Assembly: GCA_963281155.1 (NCBI GenBank)
Contig: CAUJLY010000006.1
Span: 7,192,001-7,256,000 of the forward strand
Source: Rhabditophanes sp. KR3021
Lineage: Eukaryota; Nematoda; Chromadorea; Rhabditida; Alloionematidae
DNA length: 64,000 nt
Reading direction: 5' to 3'
The notes under the pieces were generated by a model. The model had not been told where the DNA came from, searched no databases, and saw only the letters and a program-made list of their open reading frames with translations. The position numbers were made by a program, and so were the translations under genes. Positions 12,160 through 24,390 of the stretch are shown here, one piece after another (position 1 is the first letter of the stretch; every line of letters begins with the position of its first letter).

Positions 12160-12993
12160 TTTGAAAATAATAATGTAAAACCGTTAATCAAATTATAAAA
12201 TGCCTTTTAAACAAACTCTAATACCATTTGATCTACTTCAAAACTTATTCAAATGGCCATACGATTCATGAAATGGAATGTCCAATACTTCTATTGTTAC
12301 CTACATACTTCAATAGTCAAGTCAATGACTTTAGATTTCCGTGATTATTCAGTGATTACGAATAATAATAAAAAGTTGATGTCATAATCTTAAGAAGAAT
12401 TACGCGTACAGACATAGTTTGTACAAAGTTTTAACCTGGATGACAAACTAGCGTCAATTAAGATAAAATCTTGGAAGTGTATAAACAAATGAATAGTTGA
12501 GTGTTTGATGTTACCTTTTTGTACTTATATTTTGCTATTTTTTAATTACTATAATTTACTCTGATCCGTAGTTTAAATATTCAATCAGTGATTCATTTTT
12601 CGCACACTACAGGTGTTCAAGATATATAAATTCGTCAATGTAAAGATCGTCATCAAATATTTATTACAAAATGTCTATAAATGCCATAATCTCTTGACCT
12701 TCATTAATAAGTATAAAACCAAAGGTTGTCACTGCCGAATACTCATTTATTTTTCTCCTTTATTCATCTCAATCGTACCAAAACGAAAAATCTTTCGTTT
12801 AACGAGGAAGGTGCCACGAAACAACTTTGTATTGTAATAAATTTGTGCTCTGAATCTATTTTAGGTCAACACACTTTTTGTATTCTTTTAAATTAATGGA
12901 TATTCAATGTAATTTGTTTAACCGAATACTTTCTTGTTAATATATCTAGTATATTTATTCTTCTTAATTTAACTCAAAATTTTAGATTTGAAT
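12160..12993. other. Intergenic between divergent genes
   Basis: Shared upstream region of the minus-strand cysteine-rich gene and the plus-strand EXPERA gene. A TTTTAG acceptor at 12984, just before the ATG, suggests a 5' UTR exon or trans-splice site. No gene seen. Confidence 0.5.
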
Positions 12994-14347
12994 ATGTGTG
13001 AAAACAAATTATTGGCCATACCCAAGGATCGAGTATTACCAAGATGGATTCAGTATTGGAATGTGATATCAGCTATCTTGTGTACTTTGGATGTTATTTA
13101 TACAATGCTTAGGCCTTACACAAATCGCGGAGGATTTCTTGAATATATTTATGCTCCATGTAAGTAACAATAAGTACATGTTTATTTAAATATCATATTT
13201 TAATTCAAGGGCAATTGTATTCCGATGTCGACTTAAGATATGCTACTTCAAACGACCTTGTCACAATGGCAACAGGAAGACTTATGACAATTGAAATTTT
13301 GATGTGTTTTATTTGTATTTATCTAGTAAGTCAATTACATTCTTTAAACTATTTTTAACAACTTTAACAATTTATTTTAAAGGATCGTGTACGCTCCCGC
13401 CACACTGTTCTTACTTGTTTCACTGCAAATGTACTTATTTTTTGGAAGACCTTACTTTACATGGTTCTTTATATCCGTCAACCCGAAGGTATGTTTGATT
13501 TGTAATGTTGAAATGTGAGAATCCTTGAAAACAAACATTGCTGTATGCATAGTTTGTAGACATGTATTTATATACATATGTGACCCAATAACATCTTTAT
13601 TATCATGTCATCTCAGTTTAAGTATATGAATGCGTACTCATTTTGAATAAAAATAAATATTCAAACATAGACATTTACACAATATTAGGTATTATTAAAT
13701 GAAAATTTATTTTAAAAATAATAATTCCCAACAAACATATATATTATTGGAAATTGTATTATATGGCTCTTGAGAAAGCACTTATTTATTTTGCGTCACA
13801 ATTACTATTAACACAAAAATATTACAATCCAAATATTGCCAAGTAATGTTATGAATGATTATCAAAACAAAAAAGACTTTTTTGAGTAATACGTGGATAT
13901 CATGCAAATAAACAAAATTAGATTAGATTAAACATTATATAATTCAGATAACCTAGTGCATAAAGTTAGTTATTTGTTTCGAAGTTAATCAAGTAAATTG
14001 AATTGTATCCAACTTTATCAAAATAAATAAATATTAAATGAACAAACATCTTACTTGATCATATATTTACAGGCACGCCAAGTTATTTTGCTGAAGGAAC
14101 TACTTTTTGGCAAATATTGTTTGTCTTTTGGGTTGCAGATGGAATCTGGTGTGTTATCCCATTTATTGTAATTCTTCAATTGTGGAATCGCCTAGCCATC
14201 GTCGAAACAATTGCAAACGGATCTCCAAACTTCCCAATTAAAAATGGAAATGTGAATTATTTAATTGTTGATTCCGTCGAATCAGCTAATAACAACGCTG
14301 ATGAAGAAGTTACCAAAAATCAAACAAACTCTTTTAAAAATGTATAA
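12994..14347 (+). CDS. EXPERA-domain four-helix membrane protein (EBP/EBPL-like)
   Basis: Four exons, 12994-13159, 13210-13325, 13383-13488 and 14073-14347, give 220 residues. The layout follows emopamil-binding-protein relatives: a first helix after LPRWIQYWNVISAILCTLD, then WQLYSDVDLRYATSND (compare W..Y...D.RY...D), a helix ending in the YLDRVRSRH loop, a third around VLIFWKTLLYMVLY, and a last one with FWQILFVFWVADGIW..IPF. EBP isomerises sterol double bonds in the ER, but the residues it uses do not line up here: the METIT motif reads MATGR and the Asn of MNALW reads VADGIW. A sterol-isomerase activity is therefore doubtful, and a non-catalytic role as in EBPL or the TM6SF proteins is more likely. 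The acidic, Asn-rich tail of about 40 residues is lineage-specific. Membership of the EXPERA clan is the firm part. Confidence 0.8.
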
Positions 14348-16544
14348 TTATTCTTGTCTTCTCCTTTCATTTATTTTTTTCCTCATTTATTTTAACATCT
14401 TTTGAGATTGGTACGTGCATATGTCTATAATTAATCATACATGAGAAAATGTCTTACTTTATTTGAGATTTAAACATTTAAATTTGAATTTTTGTCAAAA
14501 TTACTTTATTTATCTATTTGAAACAATTAGCAGAAATTAAATTGAACTCTGCTACTCATTTATAATAATGTTATATAATTGGAAATAAAGTTTAAAAAGT
14601 CCAGACATTAAAAGTTTACAAATTTTGATTGGTCCTTTAAGAAAGAATTGCCTTATCTAGCAGAAGTGAAAAAATGTATACTAAATAAATTTAAATTGAA
14701 GTTATCATAATAACGTCACCATTATATCGTTAATGATGCAGCCAAGTAATATATGCCGTGCCACTTACATCCTATCATTATTTCCGTTATGCACTTTGCA
14801 ATGCAATTCATTGAAGTTACCACATTCAAAAGATTGGACAAAAAGTTTAAATTTTTAATAAATGAATCACGGTAGTGTGACTAATCGAACTGTATTGCCT
14901 ATTATTTGCTTAACTAACAATCTTTCAAATACTTCTTTTTAATTAAAAAATAAAGATGCGTTAAGATATGAGCATATTTGAAGCAAAAGTGTATGATCTG
15001 TTTTTTCCTTAACATGCATGTAATATAGCTACTTAAAATCTCTGTAAACGTGATAAATATAATTTTTAAAATCTATTTTTATAAGTGGAAGATGTGAAGA
15101 AGATATATATGGAAATATATGGCCATAAAGTAAAATGTTAAATAAAACTTTTACCAATGATAATATTATTTCTTGTCATCAAATTAATTTAATATGGTTG
15201 GTTGTAGTTAGTGTATATTGCATTGTATACGTTCCGCCTTATTTAAGATTCCAAACATGCTGGAATTTGTCTTTGACCTTTCAAATGAAACTTCAAAAGT
15301 TTTACTTTTCATTTCTATTATTTGGTTTAGAAGTAAAATATATCTTTGGTATTAGGATATACCCTTTCACTTAATAAATAATTTGACATATTTTAATTTA
15401 TATAGCAAAGGTGTAATGTTAAATTTAATGTTAGATCTTTGCAGAATTGAGGAAACGCGTAGGTTAGCTTCTTTTCATCTCGTAAAATAAAACTATCTTT
15501 ATACCTTTCCTTGACTACCAGTTAATAATGATTTCTATATAGTTTCCTTTGCTCGCATCTAAAATAAATAACTCAAATTTAAGAAAACAATTATTTTTTT
15601 ACTTGAGAGAATAAAATGAAACTTCTTAAATTATTATCCCAAATTACTTTTCTTGAATCATCACCATTATTTTAAACTTTACACTCACATTATGTGTAAT
15701 TATTTATTGTAAGTGCTAAGTTTACTTAATTATTTTATACATTGTCAATTCAATATATATTATTAGATTTTGATAAGCACATTCAAAATATACTTATTGA
15801 ATTTTGACAGGTTCAATTAAAACTATATTTTCATAAATTTTAGCAAGTTCAATTAAAATTTTAATTGCACACCCATTTCACAACTTATTCGATTTATTCT
15901 CATTAGTATATGATTAATAAATAAATTTCCCCCTTAAAATATAATTGCAGAATAAAAAATACTCAAATATTAGCCTAAAATGTGGTGAAATTTGACGACA
16001 TTTGAAGACATTTTCCCCCTCTAACCATATTCTATATACCGATTAATTCAAATAATGAGACTGCATGTTACAGGCCCAACCATAACGGTATCTGAAACGC
16101 TGGCCTCCATTTAATATAATATAAACGTCCCTAGTCCTATCCATTTCTTCTACTTTATGTGTTTAATTAATGCCATTTAGGTTCCATATCGTCCCATTCC
16201 AAATACTTTTTAAAGCTCTAAAAAACAAATTACTACCACAATATATTTTAACATATTTACATTGTCAATCTCACTTATACATCTTAAAAATTTATCAGTA
16301 TCCGTTTAACCTTTTTGTCACTCTCTTTTAGATCATAAAGTATGCTTGCTAGCATTTGAAACATCCTCACAGCCAAACTTTCATTTCAAAAATCAACTAC
16401 TAGTACGCGTTATTTTTTAATGTTGCAAAAAGAAAAGAGATAAAGACTACCAAACAACAAATTACACTTAAATAAATAAACAAACTATTTTGTTTTAACC
16501 TAAGTACATTCAAAGACTATATTTATATCCAAAAAACTACGATC
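14348..16544. other. Intergenic, no gene seen
   Basis: About 2.2 kb of AT-rich DNA. An open frame at 15135-15374 encodes a hydrophobic peptide with no family marks and is not called. The right end is the presumed promoter of the GPCR. Confidence 0.5.
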
Positions 16545-17657
16545 ATGGACAATCCAACCTTTATAATTTATGCTATTGCTGAAATGATACTATCCATTTT
16601 TATTTCTTTGTCGAATGCTTTGGTAATATGGGTTTTTATTCAACATAAATGTATCAGAACAGCAACAAACACATACATCTTTTCACTTGCTGTAACTGAT
16701 TTTTTGGCCGGATTAATTGGAGTTCCATTTACCGTTTGGTCAGTTATAACAAGATCGCCAAAGCAATTCTTACCTTGCTTGTCGGTTCATCTAATTTTAT
16801 GCACGCTATGTACAATATCAACGTTTCATTTGTTGGCAATGGCATTGGATAAATATTTAACAATATGCTCACCATTAAATGCATTCTTTTATTTTGGCAA
16901 AAGTTCTCGTCACCTAAGAACCGTCATCATGTTGTCATTAGCATGGGTTTGTGGATTTTTCATAGGAACAATGCCGTTATTTGACGCCTTTGGCTTTTCA
17001 GACCATTTAAAATCAGCATTCACTCAGCTCAATGAATGTTCTTTCCTGTATGTAGTTGATGTAAGATACCTGGTATTCGTCATTTTTGGTGGAACTATTA
17101 TCATCCCATCTATTATTATTTCCTTTTGCTATGTAGCAATATATAGACGTATCCGACAAGATGAAGCCCAAGTTTCCTGTCTTTTACGAGCTTCCGATCG
17201 CCAAAAAAGAATTAGAAATCGAAAGAAGATTATACGCACGTTAATTGTATTGGTCCTCACATACGCCGTCTGTTGGTATCCATTATATCTTCTTAACACA
17301 GCAAATTATTTATTTTCCTTTTATGAACCGTCTCTTGAGGCTACATTGTTTACCGTTTGGCTGTCGCATTTATGTTGTGCTATAAACCCAATCATTTACG
17401 CTTATGGAATGCCAGGATTTAAGCAGTTTTTAAGAACATTCATTAAAAATAGATCCAGTAGTAGGCGAAATGAACAAGTCACTAGTATTTATCACAATGG
17501 AACCACTTACAATAGAGTAGCCTTTGATGTGGTGGCAAGTAGAAGTAAGTCTCTTTCAAATAAAAAGTCTCCAGTTGTTACCAATGATATCAATTACAAA
17601 AGAAAATTATCTGTGCAGGAAGGTTCAGCTTATCGCCTCCACAGTGTTGCCATTTAA
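16545..17657 (+). CDS. Adenosine-receptor-like class A GPCR
   Basis: Intronless frame of 370 residues with seven hydrophobic helices and a very short N-terminus, as in adenosine receptors. Class A marks: N24 (1.50), D52 (2.50), DKY 102-104 in place of DRY, C78 and C165 for the helix 3-loop 2 disulfide, CWYP 243-246, NPIIY 281-285. Residues that bind adenosine in human A2A are kept: E13 (1.39), F167 after the loop-2 cysteine, N251 (6.55, in CWYPLYLLN) and S274-H275 (7.42-7.43, in WLSHLCCAINP). The loop-2 Glu next to the Phe is Leu here, and the helix-3 Thr/Gln pair is Cys/Thr. It probably signals from the plasma membrane through G proteins to extracellular adenosine or a related purine; ligand identity is inference. 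The tail from about 300 is Ser- and Arg-rich. Lack of introns could mean retroposition or a single-exon ancestor. Confidence 0.85.
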   Translation: MDNPTFIIYAIAEMILSIFISLSNALVIWVFIQHKCIRTATNTYIFSLAVTDFLAGLIGVPFTVWSVITRSPKQFLPCLSVHLILCTLCTISTFHLLAMALDKYLTICSPLNAFFYFGKSSRHLRTVIMLSLAWVCGFFIGTMPLFDAFGFSDHLKSAFTQLNECSFLYVVDVRYLVFVIFGGTIIIPSIIISFCYVAIYRRIRQDEAQVSCLLRASDRQKRIRNRKKIIRTLIVLVLTYAVCWYPLYLLNTANYLFSFYEPSLEATLFTVWLSHLCCAINPIIYAYGMPGFKQFLRTFIKNRSSSRRNEQVTSIYHNGTTYNRVAFDVVASRSKSLSNKKSPVVTNDINYKRKLSVQEGSAYRLHSVAI

Positions 17658-18795
17658 TTTAGACCGATTAATTAGGAACATAATTAAAGAAACAATTCAC
17701 TCATTATTACATATCCTAATTTTATGGGTTATTGCAAGCAATCAAGAAAAGGTAACAATTATTGGTATAAACTATGCATTTCAACAAACTCTGTAACTAT
17801 CAAATCATATTTAATTATTTCCGCAATCAACATATTACTTTGGACTCATTTTGTGATCTCACCTCCGCTAACAAACATACTGATCTTGTAATATGTATAT
17901 TTTTATCCACCAACTATACTATTTCACACTCTTTTAAACAATAAATTAATATTGAAACACATTTGACATAAATTTAACTTAGTGAACAAATATAGAAAAA
18001 TCTCAATGGCCTCAATTAAATTGTATAATAAACTGTAAATTGCATTTTTCAGTATCCATATAATTAAATATCACTACACTAAATAAGTACTTTTGTTTGT
18101 TTTCATAAGATATGTAAACAAGAAGTGAACATTAAATTATGCATCCCAACTCGTCTGTATTTTAGTCTATTTAAGTGAATTTAAAAAGACGTAAAATGAC
18201 GCTTCCAAACATAGACACATTAGCAATATAAATATAATTATTTTTTGCAAAAAGAATAACTTTCAATCTGATAGCCTTAAACAATTGTTAAAAAAGTTGA
18301 TACAATTGCAAAAAAGTTGTTGAAAGTATAATTGTTAATGATGCGTCATTTAATTGCGTGAAAAGTGTCTTAATGACATAAATTTTGTTATTAACATGCA
18401 AAGAACTTTAATATCTTATAGATATTGTATTGTCAATAATTATTTACCAAACAAAAATAATATGTAATTATAACTACCTAGAAATTTCATGATAATTCTC
18501 AACATGCATGTGTATTAGAAGCTAACGAACATTTAAATAAACACTCAATTTACATAAAATAACATAAAAAACTTGGGGCTATTTGATCATCTTTTTATTT
18601 AAAAGTTTAATAAATAGATAAAAAATTTCTTCTTTTAATGTATAGATAGTTGTTTAAACATCATTTGTTAATTATAAATATTAAGCAAAAAGAAAATAAT
18701 ATGTAGCAAAAACTGCAAGGAAGAAATTTGATAGAGAATATGATGATGGTAAAGACGTATCAATTTTCGAGACAATTATTATAAGTATAAGGAAA
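17658..18795. other. Intergenic, no gene seen
   Basis: Convergent 3' flanks of the GPCR (+) and the DB-module gene (-). AT-rich, with no coding signal. Confidence 0.5.
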
Positions 18796-20512
18796 TTAAG
18801 GCCTTTGCGTTACGTAAAAACATCTTTGAATTTGATTTAATTTGCCAAGACATTTGTACTTTTCACTTAAAATTCCATCATTAGGAAGACCTGCTGAGGG
18901 ATTACAATATGGACGACATTGTTCAAACCCTGGTTCAAATACTCCATATGCTTCACAACATTGAGTGGCATCTTCGTATCCGGAGGCACAAACCATCATA
19001 TCTCCAACTTTGTTAAGTGGACAACGACCAGTCAACACTGCTAATTGAATCTACAATAATTATTATAATGATATACTTCTAAGTACCGAAACTTACTGTT
19101 GTCAAACTCTGATCATATGAGCATAACTGCGCACATCCTTCACCTAAGGACGTACAACAACTTTTAAATCTATCATTAGCCAAATTTTTGTCTATACAAG
19201 GTTCCCAATTTGGCTGCCTTGGACATTGATTTTTTCCTTTTTTGTCAACTAAAAGATTAGAAGTGTATGGAGTTGGTCCACCAGGATTAACTCCGGCAAA
19301 TGGGTAAGCTCCTTGAACTGCGTTGGATGGCTGGATAGGTTGAGGAACTATTTGAACGGGTACGATATTTGTTTGCGTTGGTTTTGGCTGTGGCATAGTT
19401 GGAATGTAAGTTGGTGAAGGTGGTGAAACTATATTTTTGGATGGTCCATTTTGGAAGTTATTTGTTGGGATTTTGTCAACTTTTTGTTGTTGTTGATAAG
19501 GGACATTATATATTTGACGTGGTTTAAATTGCTCATTAGGGTTAACATCTTTTCTGTGCTCATAGGGGGCGCTATTAATTGAAGAAGCCGTTTGAATTAA
19601 TTGTGGTTGTTGATTATTGTTTGGTTTGGCAACAATATTTGGTAATTGGGCAGGGATATGGGCTTGTGGGATGTTAATTTGAGGAGAGGGGGGGTGGTGG
19701 TAAATAGACTGTTGTGGTTGTTGTATTTGCATTTGTTGGTGCATATTTTGATTTTGAGGGATCTGGTAGGATTGTTGGGGTAAATTTACTGTCTGCTGTT
19801 GATTTGGAAATTGAGGAGTCAAATTATTTTGATTTTGTGGAAACGTTTGTTGTTGGTTATTGTTCAATGATCCAAAGACTGGATTCAAAAATGCATGGAA
19901 TGGATTTAAATTTGACTGAGAAGATTGTTGCATTTGTGGAAGGGAAAATAATTGGAATGGATTCTGAGTTGGCACATTATTTTGAGAGGGTCCGAAATTC
20001 AATGGTTGTTGTGGCTGATATTGGGGTCTTAGTTGTGGTTGTTGCCGTTCATTATAATAGTATTGTTGTTGAGGGATTTGTTGAGCAGATCTTGGAATTT
20101 GTACATTTTGCATATTATAATTTTGTTGATTTTGAGAATAATGCATATTTTGTTGTGGTTGTTGTAGATGTGGTTGTAGCAAATGGGGCTGTTGTAAGTG
20201 AGGTTGTTGTGTTTGTGGCAATTGTTGATTTTGCGACAATAAAACCTGTGTTGGGCTTTCAAGTCTTAAAGGCTGAGACGAGTCAGAAGCTCTGACGTTA
20301 GGCTGTCCATTTGCAATAAATGATCTTTGTCCAAAATTGTTATAGTTTTGTGGATTATTACATGGAGCACATGTAGTTGGGCACATTCTATGTACTAATT
20401 CCACTTGACAATGAACGCATTTAGCTCTTTCACAGGATGGCATATCAGCTTGAATATGAATAAACATAGATGCTATCAGAAATAGGCAAAATGTTGTTTT
20501 TAACGCCATCAT
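18796..20512 (-). CDS. Gln/Pro-rich secreted protein with C-terminal DB module
   Basis: Two exons, 20512-19097 and 19050-18796, join in phase 0 across a 46-bp intron and give 556 residues. Residues 1-22 are a signal peptide. Next comes a compact cysteine cluster at about 27-51 (CERAKCVHCQ..MCPTTCAPC), which looks like half of a ShK-type or zinc-knuckle-like fold. Residues about 55-420 are low-complexity, dominated by Gln, Asn and Pro. The last 125 residues are a DB module: CPRQPNWEPC, FKSCC, GCAQLCSYD, CPLN, QCCEAYGVF and CRPYC in family order. DB modules are known almost only from nematodes and function is mostly unknown; some are linked to cuticle or extracellular matrix. The intron falls inside the module right after SYDQSLTT. 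A cuticle or matrix role is inference. Confidence 0.9.
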
Positions 20513-22518
20513 TTTAACTAAAATATTATGAGTAGGAAAATTATAAGAGTATTATTTATGTGAAAGGACGTATACAATAAAAGATGCAAAAAATCTTTTT
20601 TAGTACATGGCAATGTCTATTTTAAATATCCCATTATAATTGTACACCTATTCCTCAGACACTGTGGATAACAATTTCTAGGATTCCCAGCATGTCAAAA
20701 AGAATGATGTGATTATCCGAACATATAATTCAAAATGCAATGTAAAATAATAGTATTAAAGAGGATTTGAGTTAAAAGTGATATTATGGCAAACAATAAA
20801 TAGCAATGTGATGGAACTATTTATATTTTACTTTTTACGAACATTTGTAAACTTCTTTTCACGTAAATTTAGACGGATGGTAAAATTGCTTATTCATATA
20901 AATGAGTGCAATTATTATTCACCGATGTAAAGTTATTGTACATCAAATTTAAATAATAACAACCAGTAATAAGGCTGGACTTTCGCTTGCCATATAATTA
21001 GATCATAAATAGTTTTTGGAAGATTTGTTAGAAGTTATTATTTATATTCTGGATGTGATATATCGTGTGGTATATAAGATAATGGTAAAAGATAACAATT
21101 AAATTAACGGATGGATAACTATTTCTCCATGATACACTTTTTGTCGCGTTTATTAATGTTGTATCGTGAAAGTGATCAAGGAGTCTATTGTTCTTTGTCT
21201 CTCCCGTTTATATTTTAAAATTTCACCTTTGCCCAATAGCCTCAAGCAAACTTTTGTCAATATATCTTAAATCTAAATCATCTTTTTTTACTTTTACCTT
21301 AATATCAAAGTTAAAAAGTATTTAGATGCATAAACTACGAGATATTAAATAATTTAAAAACATGATCAAAAGTTAAATGTTAAATGGAGATTACAATATT
21401 ACTTATACTGGGGATGAATATAACTTATAATGAACAATTTAATCTTCGGAAAATTTACAAGTGTACGTAAATTCTTGTGTATTTACTTATTTAATAAAAG
21501 AAATCAAATGCATGGTTTGGAATGACTACAGCAAAATAATTTAAATGTTAATAGAACAATACAAATGAAATTCATTTAAATTGCATGACACAAATGAATA
21601 CTAATTTATTTAGGAGAAGGTATTTTTTGTAGAAACAAATTATTACAAAGTCTTACATTATCATTAAAGATTTGAAATTTTGTAGATAAAATGATCAGTG
21701 AAATAAATTAAAAATATTGAGCAATATGTGATAGAAATCCGCTTTTAATACATTTACACCCGTCTATACATTTATACAAAAGAAAATGTATGGATGAATC
21801 AAACAATTACAAAATCTGGATCATGATACAATAAAGATAAGACACATAATATTTTTTATGCGAGCAATTTTATAAATCTATTATTGGTGGTGAAGTACTT
21901 TTGGTTAAGATTAGTTACTTGAAATGACGTTTTAAGCAATTTCAATGGTTATTATTATTCATCATTAAAATATGTTGATTTTTATTGTCTCTTTAAAGTT
22001 TTTGTGTGAATCCAAAATTATAGGGATGAATATTGAAGTGTAACAAATAAAACGGTATAAATACATATATTATATTTATGAAAATATGATAAAAAATATC
22101 TTGATTGAAAGTAAGAAAATATTGACCATCATCTAATTGTTCATAAAATCACCAATTGCTCTGTTTTTTGTTCATTCAAGTTCTTCGTATCCCTTTTTCT
22201 AACATTTCATTATCCATCATTAAATTGCCAAACATCTCTCCCGCATCCAAAATTTAAGCAAACGATTTAAAAATCAAAAGTCGTTTTAACCTTTATATCT
22301 ATCAAAATGAAAGTAAATGATTTTTTAACAACTACGTATCAAATAAGCGGCACAATTATTGAATATTTTCATTGGATACATCTTCCCTTAACATATAAAT
22401 AAATAATATTATCTAGCACCACAGTCAGCTGCTATTATTATATAATAGTTTATTTCCAAGTGATCAAATTCTATTTCAGTAAACGAAAAATTAGAATAGG
22501 TTTATTTTACTTAATAAA
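20513..22518. other. Intergenic between divergent genes
   Basis: Two kilobases of AT-rich DNA between the DB-module gene (-) and the Ig-domain gene (+). It should contain both promoters. No coding signal, RNA gene or clear repeat was seen. Confidence 0.5.
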
Positions 22519-23227
22519 ATGTCTCAGATCGTTGTTCTAAGTAAAGGTAAATATCATATTATTAATTTAAACTACATTCGTTTATTTAGAGCGTGCTTAT
22601 CCACCAAATAGGTTCAGATATCCTGGTGCACGTAGAATTAGGCTTGAGTCGAATGGAACAACTTATCCTGAAAGCGTGCCTTCAAACATTTATCTTCCGA
22701 TTTCATCAAAATCTTTCAACCTTGTTAAACGTTCCAGAGCAGAAGTACCGGAATTTACTTCTAGAATGCAAGATCAATGGCATCCTGAAGGAGATAACGT
22801 TGCACTGAGAATAAATTTTACCGGCTATCCTAAACCAACTGTTACGTGGTTTAAAGATCAGCAGCCAATATTTGCAACAATGAAGACAATGATTAATTTA
22901 AGCGAATATTCATCTGAGGTAAACAAAACATTTTATATATTTATACTATGTGGTTTATATTTATATGCTTGTAGTTGATAATTTTTCAAACTGAAAAAAG
23001 CGACAATGGATTTTATTCTTGCCGGATTGAGAATCCCCTAGGTATCAGGGAAACCAACGCTCACATATATGTTAAATGCAATGAACGCCCGCATTCTCTA
23101 AGAGTTATGCCTCGAAAAAATCATATGAGTGAAAGGTAGTGAAATAATAATAACTTCTTAATAACTTCTCCCTTTCAGATTATACAAGCCAATGTATCAT
23201 GAACTTTTCTATTACTCAAAATATTAG
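22519..23227 (+). CDS. Small intracellular single-Ig (I-set) protein
   Basis: Four exons, 22519-22546, 22590-22918, 22975-23135 and 23179-23227, give 188 residues. The N-terminal 65 residues are basic and Pro/Arg-rich with no signal peptide. One I-set immunoglobulin domain spans about 80-160: GDNVALRINFTGYPKP, the TVTWFKDQQPI strand with the invariant Trp, then LIIFQTEKSDNGFYSCRIENPLG with the D-x-G-x-Y-x-C signature. The B-strand cysteine is Leu or Ile, as in many muscle titin-type Ig domains, which lack the disulfide. A tail of about 25 residues ends YHELFYYSKY. The absence of a signal peptide and the titin-like strand pattern point to a sarcomeric or cytoskeletal adaptor related to twitchin, titin or myopalladin modules. 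I do not recognise a named orthologue. Intron borders fall inside the Ig fold, so it is unlikely to be a fragment of a long array. Confidence 0.75.
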
Positions 23228-24390
23228 CGCACCCAATATGTCTAGACCAGTTTTCATGTCAAATGGCTTTATTTTGTCTAAAAATTAATAAAGACTAATT
23301 AAGTAAACTCCATTTTTTCGAAAGGGCATGTAAACATTTTCTTATTTTATTTTGAGTAAATAAACTTTGCCAGTTTCTGATTTCCTATATGTACATGAAT
23401 ATATTTTATATATTGCTAAAATCGTGTTCACCTATATTTATTTGAAACTCTATTATTGTACTCCTTAATAAATAATACCTGTTATCATACATATTGTCAA
23501 TCTTCCATTAAACATTCACTTCCGAATAAACAGAATGTTGTGTGGAAAATCGTCTGTTTGAAAAAATATTTCATACATTTGTTGACAAATAATATGGGCA
23601 TATGCAATATGATTGTAGTAAATACAAACAATAACCATCCATTATTTATACACATAAGAAAAATAAAAAAAATTTACAAAACACTTTATACCATCATTAT
23701 TTACAACCAGGAGTTCATGTTAGGGTAAATCTTTCCTTAAAGCATAAGAAAAATAACAAACTAGAATTGTACTTGTTGAATTCATTTGGAAAAATACAGC
23801 TTGTTTTAGTTATCAAACAATATTAAAAGTTCTTTCATAGAATGTATTTATTAACATTTTATGTCTTTTTATGCATTGTTAATGTTTTATTTTGATTATT
23901 CATTGTAAATTCATGGTGTCAGCATGCTAAATATAAGTGCCATCTATGTTTAAACAGTAGAATACCGCTAATTAGGATTACTGATTTTAACAAAACACAT
24001 AAAAAGGTTGTTTATCCAAACGTTTCCTGATTCATTTGAACAATAATCTTGTTCCGATAATTTCACCTTTACAATGAGCAATTGAATGCTCCCATGTATA
24101 GTTTGTTTCCATGGCAACGTTAAGTTGGGTAAAAAAGTGTCCTACAAAGTTGTCATGTGCTTTTAACTTAGTTCCCATTAAAAATAAAAACAACTTATAA
24201 CCACATATATTTCGATGTCGTAATAAAAAGGTGAATTATAAGTATATGACCGAAAAAATTTTGTTACTTTTTTATATATTACGATGTCTGTTTATAAATA
24301 AGCCTGTTCTAATGAATCCTTATTATCAATAATAATCCGCTTTAGTTTAGTCGTTTACATTATTATTTTCTAGACATTCTATAATAATAA
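23228..24390. other. Intergenic, no gene seen
   Basis: 3' flank of the Ig gene (AATAAA near 23286) and upstream region of ARMC9. The N-terminal LisH exons expected for ARMC9 were looked for here and not found. Confidence 0.45.

Noticed and set aside
15135..15374. 79-codon hydrophobic frame
   Set aside because: No splice context, promoter or family motif; AT-rich sequence often codes for Phe/Leu/Ile by chance.
19714..20295. Plus-strand open frame of 193 codons rich in Val
   Set aside because: It is the antisense of the Gln/Asn-rich arm of the DB-module gene; CAA/CAG repeats leave the reverse frame open.
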